Shown one piece after another: positions 38,367 through 47,956 of a stretch of DNA of 64,000 nucleotides. A model generated the notes under the pieces. It saw nothing but the letters and a program-made list of their open reading frames with translations, was not told the DNA's origin and did no database searches. Where the stretch lies: the NCBI GenBank assembly GCA_016840085.1, contig JAEOTA010000018.1:62001-126000 (forward strand). Reading direction: 5' to 3'. The stretch's first letter is position 1; each line of letters begins with the position of its first letter. This stretch comes from Promethearchaeota archaeon. Lineage in GTDB: Archaea; Asgardarchaeota; Lokiarchaeia; Sigyniarchaeales; SOKP01. A program made the position numbers and the translations under genes.

Positions 38367-39533
38367 CTACTCACTAAGATTTTCAGCTTTTATCCAAGCT
38401 TCTTGATTAATCTTATTTAATTCAGTGATAATATTTTCTTTAGTTAAATAGGGCTTCTCTTGTATTATTTTCTCTACTTTAGATAATAAATCAGATTCTA
38501 AACTTCTTAGTTTAGAAATGTTTATTCGTGATTTTGACATAGTATGTTTACACCAATACCATTCTAGATCAACGTTTTTATATGGCCCAGGTTCATAATA
38601 TTTTTGTCCTTCTACAGGAAAAATATAAGGTTTATAGATGCTAAGACACGGTAACGTGGTCCCAGTGAACCAATGTATTGATTGTTTTCCTTTCCTTAGA
38701 TGTGAAACTTGAGAACCTGTGGATTCAAAACCTCCATGCATACAAATTCCTGCATCATGTTCTCTAAGAAATTTCATCATCATTTCATGAGTTATATTCC
38801 CTTTATTTTCGTTCAAAAGTAGTGCTGATTTTCCACCTCGAGATAATGGAGATGGTTTGTCAGAGATATAAGATCCTGAAAAGGATACTGCGAAATCAAA
38901 ATCATTATCATCTTTACAATAACCTTTTTCTATAGCATGCTGGATAATCCCATCGCTGCGAATATCTCCTTTACCTCTAATTGAAATGCCATTTGATATT
39001 GATCTTACATCCTTTACTTTTTCAGCGACCCACCACACGTCAGCAGTTTCTAATACAAACGCTTCATTAGGATCGGCAATTAAAAATGAATTATGATACA
39101 TCCAATTCGGATCGTTATAAGCACATCCTCCACCTTGTCCATATTTTTCTAATAAAGCAACAATGATAGTTAATGCTTCTTTTGCCGTTTTCCCTCTTTC
39201 AAGGCCTAGTCTTAATACATCCATGCCTAATAATCCAATAGATCTTAACGATTCATGAGTATATACGGCTTCATTCCCAATCGCAACACCACATTCATTA
39301 ACACCCATTTCTGCCCCCCACATCCACCATGGTTGGCTCAATAACACAGCATAAGTTTCAGAAACTTGAGGAATTGAGATATAAGTACATTTTAATTCTT
39401 CTCCCTTTGAATGCATAGCTCCTGGATTATATGTTATTAATTGGACCTCATTATAAGGTCTATCAGAATTTTTTCCAAATATAATGTTTCTATCTTTTGT
39501 AGAATTACCAAGTGCTACTAATGTGTCACACAT
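38367..39533 (-). CDS. Secernin-like C69-family dipeptidase
   Basis: MCDTLVALGNSTKDRNIIFGKNSDRPYNEVQ (Cys2 nucleophile), GVNECGVAIGNEAVYT, SFLIADPNEAFVLETADVWWVAEKV. Confidence 0.88.
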   Translation of the reverse strand: MCDTLVALGNSTKDRNIIFGKNSDRPYNEVQLITYNPGAMHSKGEELKCTYISIPQVSETYAVLLSQPWWMWGAEMGVNECGVAIGNEAVYTHESLRSIGLLGMDVLRLGLERGKTAKEALTIIVALLEKYGQGGGCAYNDPNWMYHNSFLIADPNEAFVLETADVWWVAEKVKDVRSISNGISIRGKGDIRSDGIIQHAIEKGYCKDDNDFDFAVSFSGSYISDKPSPLSRGGKSALLLNENKGNITHEMMMKFLREHDAGICMHGGFESTGSQVSHLRKGKQSIHWFTGTTLPCLSIYKPYIFPVEGQKYYEPGPYKNVDLEWYWCKHTMSKSRINISKLRSLESDLLSKVEKIIQEKPYLTKENIITELNKINQEAWIKAENLSE

Positions 39534-39556
39534 AATCCTTTTTTCGGAATGTTTGT

Positions 39557-40777
39557 TTATTTGAGGTAATTTAAGGCCGTAAGCGCAAAAATTTTTGTTA
39601 CATTTATAACATCTTCGATATAAACAAACTCATCAGTGGAGTGAATATTACTCTCCCCTCGAAAAGATCCTATTAATATTGTTTCTATTCCTTTTTGTTG
39701 AAAAAAATGGGCGTCTGTAGTAGGGAGAAGGGCTTTAAACTCTCTCTCTTCATTATATACTGTCTTGAATGCATTTTTAACTATTTTAGCAAAATTTGAG
39801 TTAATATCTGTTATTTGTGGTTCAATATAAACTGGAATTTGAACGATTATGTTTAAATCTGGATCTTTTCTCTTTAAATCCTCAACAAAATCTAGTATTC
39901 TTGTTTTTAAATCCTCCAAATTTTGTTCTGGTATAGTATTTATTAAGCAATTTAAAATGCATTTATCAGGTATTGAAGTAACTGAAACTCCTCCTTCTAT
40001 TGATGTAAAATTAACACTACTAATTTTAGATGGCATATCCGGAGGAAGCGGATATTTTGTTTCCTTAAATTTTAATTCTTCTTGTATCTCCATTAGAAAA
40101 TTCATAATTAGAAGCATTTTATTAATTGCATTTATCCCGGAATATTTATTACGATTAGGGGAGAGTAAATCGGGCCATCCTTGTGCATGTCTACGTATTC
40201 CTTTAATATTAAAACTTATTTGAAACGTTCCTCCTCGAAAAGCCACTGGATAATCACTAATGGAATCACCCAATAAACAAGCATCTCCTTTTACAATCTC
40301 CTCATTAACAAGATATTTAGCTCCTAGGAAACCTCCAATCTCCTCATTTATTACTGCCGTTATGATTAATTTTCCATTTAAATCAAATCCAGCATCTAAT
40401 AAAGCTTTGGTTGCAAAAATTTCGGCAGCTATACAAGATTTATCATCAGCAGTTCCACGACCATATATCCTATCTCCTATTTTTTCAGCCCCATGCGGTT
40501 TTTTTGTCCAACCGTTATAAGTAGCAACTGTATCAAGATGGGCATTAAATATTAAAGTGGGACCTTTATCATTGCCTATTTCACCTATAACATTATGCCT
40601 TTTCCTTTGAGTATTTATTCCAAGCTCGCTTATTTTAGAAGCGATAAATTTAGATATTTCTTTATATTTGCCGGGAGGAACTTCTGAAGGGATTTTTATA
40701 AGTTCTTGAAGAAATTCAATAATTTCTCCTTTCATATTGTCAATTTTTTCTAGAACTATTTTTTCTATACCATTCAT
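39557..40777 (-). CDS. M20-family peptidase/deacylase (ArgE/DapE-like)
   Basis: LIFNAHLDTVATYNGW, GRGTADDKSCIAAEIFATKAL, VINEEIGGFLGAKYL. Confidence 0.9.
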   Translation of the reverse strand: MNGIEKIVLEKIDNMKGEIIEFLQELIKIPSEVPPGKYKEISKFIASKISELGINTQRKRHNVIGEIGNDKGPTLIFNAHLDTVATYNGWTKKPHGAEKIGDRIYGRGTADDKSCIAAEIFATKALLDAGFDLNGKLIITAVINEEIGGFLGAKYLVNEEIVKGDACLLGDSISDYPVAFRGGTFQISFNIKGIRRHAQGWPDLLSPNRNKYSGINAINKMLLIMNFLMEIQEELKFKETKYPLPPDMPSKISSVNFTSIEGGVSVTSIPDKCILNCLINTIPEQNLEDLKTRILDFVEDLKRKDPDLNIIVQIPVYIEPQITDINSNFAKIVKNAFKTVYNEEREFKALLPTTDAHFFQQKGIETILIGSFRGESNIHSTDEFVYIEDVINVTKIFALTALNYLK

Positions 40778-41026
40778 ATTCTCTAAATTTTTTTTAATTT
40801 AAGGATATAAGTAATAATATTACATATTATCAATATTAGAAAATAAAAAACTTTTATGAGTAAATTTTAAGATATTACTATTTCTGTCATAATTTCTCAT
40901 ACAAATCCAAATTTAATTAAGTTTTAATAAAATTCTTATTTTAAAGAATTAAATAATACTATACTTAGATTAATAGATTTATTATTTTTATTCCGCTAAT
41001 AAGAGTCTTTTTAAAAGAATTGAAAT

Positions 41027-42841
41027 ATGTTGAAAGAGACTAAAGAAAATATTTGGATATTTACATTTGAATATGCAGGAATAGCTAAAGTGGGGGGTCT
41101 TGGAGAAGTTCCTGCAAATCAAGCCAAACACCTTGCTAATGATTTTAATATCACTGTATTTATTCCCTCTCACGGGCAAATTGATCGGTTAAGAAAAAAG
41201 CATATCCTTGAAAAATTACCCTTTAATTGTGTGGGACAAATTAACCCTTTAATTTTTGGAATTAATGAACCAGAAGAAAATTACAATATATCTTTTTTTA
41301 AATTAAGAATAAATAATGTTAACATCATTTTATTATCTGGTGAAAACATATTTACACGTAGGTTTTTGGATGATTCTATTGTTTACAACCCAGATACGCT
41401 TGATGGGAAAATATGTCTTTTTAGCATTGGAATGCGATGTTTTATTGATTTTCTAATTGATGCTCATAAATCTGATTTACCAAACGCAATACATCTACAT
41501 GATTATCATGCTGTTATACCATTTATAGGAATAAAGCAAAGATTAATTAAAAATGGTTTAGATGTACCTTCAATTATTACAATCCATTTATTGACTTGGC
41601 CAAGGTATAATATTGATTTTTATTACGCTTGTGGAATTGATCAAACACCAATAACCATCCTTTTCAAAGATGGAATTAAATCTTTAACTTTAAATGAAAT
41701 TTTTAAAATTCATCAAAATTCAGATCATTACAACGATGTATATCAAAATCCTACAGTTGAACAAATTGGGGCACTTATTTGTGATATAATCACTACAGTA
41801 AGCCAATCCTATTTGATCTCCCATATTATTCCTAACTGTGGAAAATATTTAATTGAATTTAAATCCGATTTTGTCTGGGATGGTTGTGATTGGGATTTTG
41901 AAGAGATTTATCAAAATGTCAATCAAGTTATGGGATATGAAGTGCGGGAGGTGCTTAAAATCCCATATCAACAAAAGCTAACTAAATCTAATTTAAAAGA
42001 ATATTTACTTACCTACAAAATTAGCCATTTAAGCCAAAGTCCATTAATCAATTCAGCTAAAGTATTAGCAACTATTAATGAAATTTCAAATGGAAATCCT
42101 TTTAAAAAAAATGGAATGGTAAAACCCTTTTCTGATTCAGGACCATTAGTTATCACTACAGGAAGAATATCTCCTCAAAAGGGTTTTGATATTGTATTTA
42201 AGGCAGTCCCAGAGGTCTTGGATGTGGTATCTAATGCGAAATTTCTTTTTCTTATATTACCTACTGATTATAGCTTGAATGAAATTAGAGAGTATTCTTA
42301 TTATGTAAAAAAATATCCCCGCAATATTAGAATCATTTTTGGGGTTGCTTCTGAAATTTTTAATTTAGCACATTTGGCTGCAGATGTCTATTGTGCGTTA
42401 TCAAGATGGGAACCCTTTGGTATTATGGCCTTAGAAGCTATGGCGTCGAAGCTTCCAATAATAGCGACAAAGGTTGGAGGGCTCCAAGAAACTATTATAG
42501 ATATGAGAATATATCCTGAAATTGGCACGGGTATTTTAATAGAAAAAGATAATCCCTCGCAATTTTCTGATGCATTAATTTCACTTTTTAAAGCATTAGA
42601 AGTTGCTGATAGAGTAGAAGTTTCTGAAACTCATACGGTTTATGATGCTGATACATTTAAAATTGTAAATCAAATTCCAGATGATATTATTAAATCTCGC
42701 GTTTTGATTGATGCTAACTATTTTTATCAGATAAGAGAGAATTGTATCAAGAGAGTGATAAATAATTTCACATGGAAAAATGTTTCACAAAAATTAATTG
42801 AGTTATATTCCAAAATACAGAAGATTCATAATCTAACATAA
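41027..42841 (+). CDS. Glycogen/starch synthase-like glycosyltransferase (GT5-type)
   Basis: GIAKVGGLGEVPANQAKHLA, TTGRISPQKGFDIVFKA, SRWEPFGIMALEAMASKLPIIATKVGGLQETI. Confidence 0.88.
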   Translation: MLKETKENIWIFTFEYAGIAKVGGLGEVPANQAKHLANDFNITVFIPSHGQIDRLRKKHILEKLPFNCVGQINPLIFGINEPEENYNISFFKLRINNVNIILLSGENIFTRRFLDDSIVYNPDTLDGKICLFSIGMRCFIDFLIDAHKSDLPNAIHLHDYHAVIPFIGIKQRLIKNGLDVPSIITIHLLTWPRYNIDFYYACGIDQTPITILFKDGIKSLTLNEIFKIHQNSDHYNDVYQNPTVEQIGALICDIITTVSQSYLISHIIPNCGKYLIEFKSDFVWDGCDWDFEEIYQNVNQVMGYEVREVLKIPYQQKLTKSNLKEYLLTYKISHLSQSPLINSAKVLATINEISNGNPFKKNGMVKPFSDSGPLVITTGRISPQKGFDIVFKAVPEVLDVVSNAKFLFLILPTDYSLNEIREYSYYVKKYPRNIRIIFGVASEIFNLAHLAADVYCALSRWEPFGIMALEAMASKLPIIATKVGGLQETIIDMRIYPEIGTGILIEKDNPSQFSDALISLFKALEVADRVEVSETHTVYDADTFKIVNQIPDDIIKSRVLIDANYFYQIRENCIKRVINNFTWKNVSQKLIELYSKIQKIHNLT

Positions 42842-42971
42842 ATCGAGGGATGAGCTTATTTTATTTATTTTTAATGTCTTTAAACTTCACATTGTATCAA
42901 GAATTGACAATATATAATTATAAATATTTCACCTTTTACAATGTAATAACTGTTGTAGGTTGGTTTCTTGG

Positions 42972-44246
42972 CTATAACCAAAACACGAGCAAAAGACCTA
43001 TAAGAGGGATTAAAGCGGCAAAAGGCAAAACCAAAGTAGGAGAATAAATAATCCAAATAAATGCAAATACTTGGTAAGAAATAATTTTAGCTACTTGAAG
43101 ATCTGTAATCCAAATACCCATATAAAATGCTCTATCCATAGGAGCTCGGTTTATTATATATTTCACAGCTCCTGTATATATACATCCCCAACCAAAACCA
43201 AGGCAAATCTGACCAATTATGAAATAGATTAGAAGACCCGTAGCAGAACCGCCCGCATAACAAAGTAAGGTTAATGCTGACAAGCTAAATCCAACAGCGA
43301 GCATTAATTTTTCTGAGACTTTTGGATTATCTACGATTCTTCCCATAATCACCATAGCTAGCACTTGTAAAATAGGGTTAAGAGCAATAACAACACCAAT
43401 TAACCCTATAGAAATACCTGCGTCAGTTAGTATAAGGCTTATTATCTGAAGGAAAGGTATAACACCGAATTGGCGAAAAAAGACACTAATAAAGAGAAGG
43501 AATTTGACCTTTGCTCTTTTTCTTGTGTTTTTCAATTTTCCCTGTACCGACTCTTGTATTAATAATTCTTCTTTAATAATTTCAGTCTCACTGTCATTAA
43601 TTGTCATTTCTTCCTTCTTTATATCTCGCACGGGTATAGCAAATAATAGGGCTATCATTGTTGCTATTATCAAGAAGAGGACTAACGATCCTACTCCAAA
43701 AATTGAAATAATGAAACTTGAACTTAAAACTCCAATAGCCCAACCAGTGCTTTTAGTTGCATTAAGAAGTGATAGCTGAGCTCCACTAACTTCAATTGTA
43801 TCTAAATTTGCATCAAATTCATTTTTTTTATTTGCTTTTTCCACAATATCAGCAAATAAAGCATTCGATGCAGGCATTCTCATCCCTAATAGAGAACCCC
43901 TAAAAAAATTTAATATACTATAAAATATAATATGATTAATCAGATTTAACAATAAAAATACAATAATTTGAGAAAATAAGGCAAAAATGAAAAATAATTT
44001 TCTACGACCTGTTCTGTCGCTTATTCTTCCAAATAACCATGAAAAGATGGCCATACCGACGCCCATCCAAGTCAAAATAAATATTATTTCTCCAGCAGAG
44101 AAACCTTTTGAATCTAAAAATAACGGTAAGAATGCAAAATAAGCATAACCAGCTATACCTGCAAAAAACACAGCAATTGTAAGGGAAATCTTGTTTATAG
44201 TGAATTTTTGTTCATCAGATTCAATCTGAATCTTCAGTAGCTTCAT
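42972..44246 (-). CDS. MFS transporter
   Basis: 12-TM pattern, WLFGRISDRTGRRKLFFIF. Confidence 0.8.
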   Translation of the reverse strand: MKLLKIQIESDEQKFTINKISLTIAVFFAGIAGYAYFAFLPLFLDSKGFSAGEIIFILTWMGVGMAIFSWLFGRISDRTGRRKLFFIFALFSQIIVFLLLNLINHIIFYSILNFFRGSLLGMRMPASNALFADIVEKANKKNEFDANLDTIEVSGAQLSLLNATKSTGWAIGVLSSSFIISIFGVGSLVLFLIIATMIALLFAIPVRDIKKEEMTINDSETEIIKEELLIQESVQGKLKNTRKRAKVKFLLFISVFFRQFGVIPFLQIISLILTDAGISIGLIGVVIALNPILQVLAMVIMGRIVDNPKVSEKLMLAVGFSLSALTLLCYAGGSATGLLIYFIIGQICLGFGWGCIYTGAVKYIINRAPMDRAFYMGIWITDLQVAKIISYQVFAFIWIIYSPTLVLPFAALIPLIGLLLVFWL

Positions 44247-44456
44247 GTTAATTGAAATTATTATTTAATTATTAATTTAATTGATGATGAAAGTATTATT
44301 GATTTTTTTTATAAATACAGTATCGCTTCTTAAGATAGGAATTTTACAATTTAATAAATCTTTAAGACAGTAAACATTAAAAAAGATTATTAACGATTTT
44401 TCTATTATTATCCACTCTAAGTATCTTTATAAAATTTCAACCAAAACAAAAAATAC

Positions 44457-46421
44457 TCACGAATTCCAAAAAGGATTTAGATTCTTAAATATAGCATCAG
44501 GTCTATCAGGGATTATTTCCAATTCTTTTCTTATCCACTCTGATATCCATTTATATTTTGTTTTAAATCTACTGTCCATAAAAATTATTGCTCCTTTATC
44601 AGCAATTTTTCTTATTGGTCTTCCGGAAGCTTGATTTGCTCGTTGAATAGCTGGATATAAATATGCAAAATTCCAGCCTTGTCTATTAAATACCTTGTCG
44701 TAATATTTTATTTTTGCCTCAACTCGAGGAGTTGGTAGATGATACGGGAAACCTGCTATTATAACAGAATTCATAAAATTCCCCGGATAGTCTTCTCCTT
44801 CTGAATTTCTCCCACCACAAACTCCTAATAAGACTGCACCTCCATTTGAAGCCATGTTTTTGAAGTCATCCACTAATAAAGCATTTTCAGAGGCTGACAA
44901 ACCAGATTCCTCAAAAAATAATTTTTTATTATTTTTTTCTATTACAAATTCTATCCCATTCCTTATGAGTCCTCTAAGAATTTGATAAGAAGCACAAAAA
45001 ATTCCAATATTTGCAGGAGTTGTACATATCACTTCATTAATTTTATCAATCATTTTTTTAAACATGATTGGTGTTCTATTAACTCTTTTAGTATTTACTC
45101 CTTCAGTTATAATAGCCTTAATATTTTTCTTACTAAATGGGGAATCTGCGATTATTCCTTTATAACTCTTTCCACAATCATTTAATCCCATTAAATTATT
45201 ATAAACATATGGATTAACAGTTCCAGAGAGATTTAAAGAGGTATAACCTCTTTTCAAGATGGGAATAACAATTTCTCTAGGATCCAATGCTACAATTTCA
45301 AGTGAGATTGATTTTCTTCCTTTAACTTCTTTAACATTATAACAGAAAAAATAGTTATCTAAGGAATATGTGTTCAACCATTTCAACCAAAATTCTGCCA
45401 AGTAACCAACAAAATCTCTTGAAATTTCACCATTTGCTAGTTTTTCCTCATGTATTGAAAGGCCAAAATCATTAAAATCTTCAATAAAATTCTTAAATCT
45501 GTTTAGATCATTAAAACCTAATTTTTTATAAATTATTTCTAAAAACTTATCAGGTTTAATTGCCTTTTCTTCAATTCTTAGATCTTCTTTTTGCGTGTTT
45601 AATTGATCTATTAATATTTTAGCAAAACTCTGCATTAGAATAGGAGATCTATACATTTCTAGATCTTTCAAACATAACCTTAATGAATATGGTGTAATTT
45701 TTTTTGAACTTACTTCTGTAGCAACGTCTATTACATTATGACATTCATCTATTACTAAAATACAACTTTGAAGTTCTTTACCAATAAATTCTAAAAAAGA
45801 TTCACGAATAAATGGATTAAAAATCCATTGATAATTGCATATAATAACTTTCATTTTCTCAAGTAAGAACTTACTTAAAAAATAAGGACAAAATTTTTTT
45901 TCCTTACAGAACATTATGAGTTCTTCGGCATCTATAGGTTTATTAAACAATTCTGGTGCAATTAATAAGGGATTTTCAGTTTGTCCTTTTTTTTTTAATA
46001 AGTTGATAAAATGTCTGCAACTCCTATTTTTCCGTAAATCGCTACAAACTGACATTGCTTCTCTTGGATTTAACTTAAGAGATAATAAAGTTTCATTTAG
46101 GCACATCTCATTTCTACCTCTTATCGAAAGCCCATTAATCTTAACTCCAAGATGGGCATCGTTTATTTTTTGTGAGATCTTTATCAATTCTTTGATTATC
46201 CGCCGATTTTGAGAATGTGTTCTGCACATATAAATAATTTTAAGATCTTTTTCAAAAGCTAAAGGTAGAAGTCCACAGAGAGCAATTATTGTCTTTCCTG
46301 TTCCATTAGGGGCTGATAATAAAGTGATCTTTTTTGATCTTGAACTCAATTCGATCTGCTTAGTAATATTCTCTTGATTTTCTCTGAATTGCTTGTATGG
46401 AAAAAAAGATAAATAATCTAT
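44457..46421 (-). CDS. Rad3/XPD-like (DEAD_2) superfamily 2 helicase; probable ATA start at 46421
   Basis: FFPYKQFRENQENI...TLLSAPNGTGKTIIALCGLLP, CPYFLSKFLLEKMKVIICNYQWIF, LVIDECHN, QASGRPIRKIADKGAIIFMDSRF; upstream in-frame coding lacks ATG/GTG/TTG before TTG 46349. Confidence 0.85.
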   Translation of the reverse strand: MDYLSFFPYKQFRENQENITKQIELSSRSKKITLLSAPNGTGKTIIALCGLLPLAFEKDLKIIYMCRTHSQNRRIIKELIKISQKINDAHLGVKINGLSIRGRNEMCLNETLLSLKLNPREAMSVCSDLRKNRSCRHFINLLKKKGQTENPLLIAPELFNKPIDAEELIMFCKEKKFCPYFLSKFLLEKMKVIICNYQWIFNPFIRESFLEFIGKELQSCILVIDECHNVIDVATEVSSKKITPYSLRLCLKDLEMYRSPILMQSFAKILIDQLNTQKEDLRIEEKAIKPDKFLEIIYKKLGFNDLNRFKNFIEDFNDFGLSIHEEKLANGEISRDFVGYLAEFWLKWLNTYSLDNYFFCYNVKEVKGRKSISLEIVALDPREIVIPILKRGYTSLNLSGTVNPYVYNNLMGLNDCGKSYKGIIADSPFSKKNIKAIITEGVNTKRVNRTPIMFKKMIDKINEVICTTPANIGIFCASYQILRGLIRNGIEFVIEKNNKKLFFEESGLSASENALLVDDFKNMASNGGAVLLGVCGGRNSEGEDYPGNFMNSVIIAGFPYHLPTPRVEAKIKYYDKVFNRQGWNFAYLYPAIQRANQASGRPIRKIADKGAIIFMDSRFKTKYKWISEWIRKELEIIPDRPDAIFKNLNPFWNS

Positions 46422-46519
46422 CCTAGTACACCAAATTCTAATATATAAAATTGATACGATTTTAACCCTTATATTACCATAGACTATAAAAATTTATTTA
46501 TTAAGAATAGGCAGTAAAG

Positions 46520-47956
46520 TTAATCATGTAATACAGGTTTTCTCGCAGCAAGAACAGCATCTAAACGTTTAACAGGCATGCGATAGGGGGCATTTTTTAA
46601 AAGTTCTGGATTATCTTTTGCTTCTTCTTTAATTTTATTCATTATTTCAACAAAAGAATCTAGAGATTTTTTTGATTCAGTTTCAGTAGGCTCTATCATT
46701 AAAGCACCTTGAACTATTAATGGAAAATAAATGGTTGGTGCGTATATTCCATAATCTAAAATACGTTTAGCAATATCTTCTGTAGTGATATCATTTGCCA
46801 TATCTCTATCTGAAAGTATAAATTCATGTTTACAGATTCTGTTGTATGGAAGATTATAATTCTGCTGTAATAAAACTCTTAAATAATTTGCATTTAAAAC
46901 CGCAATCTGACCAACTTTTTTCAGTCCGTCAGCGCCTAGTGCTAAAATATATGCATAAGCTCTTATAATTACTCCGAAATTGCCCCAAAATGCTTTAATT
47001 CTTCCAATTGATTTGTCATTGCTTTCTCGACATATTATCCCGTCCTTAGTTGAGATTAAAAAGGGTTCAGGAAGAAAATCAATTAATTCATTTACAACGC
47101 CAATAGGTCCAGATCCTGGTCCACCCCCACCATGTGGTGTAGAAAAAGTCTTATGTAGATTTAGATGAACAATATCAAATCCCATATCCTTAGGACGGCA
47201 TATTCCTAACATTGGATTTAGGTTTGCTCCATCATAATAACATAATCCACCATTATCATGTACAATTCGTGTGATCTCCTTTATTTGTCTATCAAAAACT
47301 CCTAAAGTATTAGGATTAGTAAGCATAATTCCAGCAACATCGCCTTCTAGCATAGCAAATTCCAATTGATCCAATGGAACCTCTCCATTTTCATCTGACT
47401 TTAATTCTATAATCGAGAATCCTGCCATTTTTGCAGAAGCAGGATTAGTGCCATGTGCAGAATCGGGAATTATTATTTTTCCTTTTTTGAGGTTTTTATT
47501 CTCAAAATACTTTTTTATAATTAATAATCCGACTAATTCTCCATGAGCTCCCGCTGCTGGTTGTAAAGTGAACCCTTCCATCCCAGTTATTTCTTCTAAT
47601 GATTCTGATAATCTATGCATAATTTCCAGAGCACCATGATTTTTTTCTTGTAATGGATGAATTTGGGAAAATTCTGGCAAACGGGCAATAATTTCATTAA
47701 TTTTTGGATTATATTTCATAGTGCAGGATCCTAAGGGATAAATTCCTGTATCAACACCATAATTTTTTTGGCTTAAGTTGATGAAATGACGAACTATCTC
47801 TACTTCTGGAACATTAGGAATGGAAATGTCTTTCCTTTGAAGCGTTTTAGGAATAATTTCGTCCAGATTAATGGTCCTAATATCCATAGCTGGTATAAAA
47901 TTGCATAGTTCATTCTCATTTCCTTTTTCAAAAATTGACGTTGGTTTTGAGTTTAT
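46520..47956 (-). CDS. gcvPB: Glycine dehydrogenase (decarboxylating) subunit 2; probable ATA start overlapping gcvPA stop
   Basis: YGVDTGIYPLGSCTMKYNPKIN; PLP-Lys NLHKTFSTPHGGGGPGSGP; in-frame N-terminal extension KPTSIFEKGNENELCNFIPAMDIRT. Confidence 0.93.
   Translation of the reverse strand: MNSKPTSIFEKGNENELCNFIPAMDIRTINLDEIIPKTLQRKDISIPNVPEVEIVRHFINLSQKNYGVDTGIYPLGSCTMKYNPKINEIIARLPEFSQIHPLQEKNHGALEIMHRLSESLEEITGMEGFTLQPAAGAHGELVGLLIIKKYFENKNLKKGKIIIPDSAHGTNPASAKMAGFSIIELKSDENGEVPLDQLEFAMLEGDVAGIMLTNPNTLGVFDRQIKEITRIVHDNGGLCYYDGANLNPMLGICRPKDMGFDIVHLNLHKTFSTPHGGGGPGSGPIGVVNELIDFLPEPFLISTKDGIICRESNDKSIGRIKAFWGNFGVIIRAYAYILALGADGLKKVGQIAVLNANYLRVLLQQNYNLPYNRICKHEFILSDRDMANDITTEDIAKRILDYGIYAPTIYFPLIVQGALMIEPTETESKKSLDSFVEIMNKIKEEAKDNPELLKNAPYRMPVKRLDAVLAARKPVLHD

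Noticed and set aside
39849-40520. Plus-strand ORFs of 124 and 86 aa
   Set aside because: Antisense to the M20 peptidase; no protein-family features.
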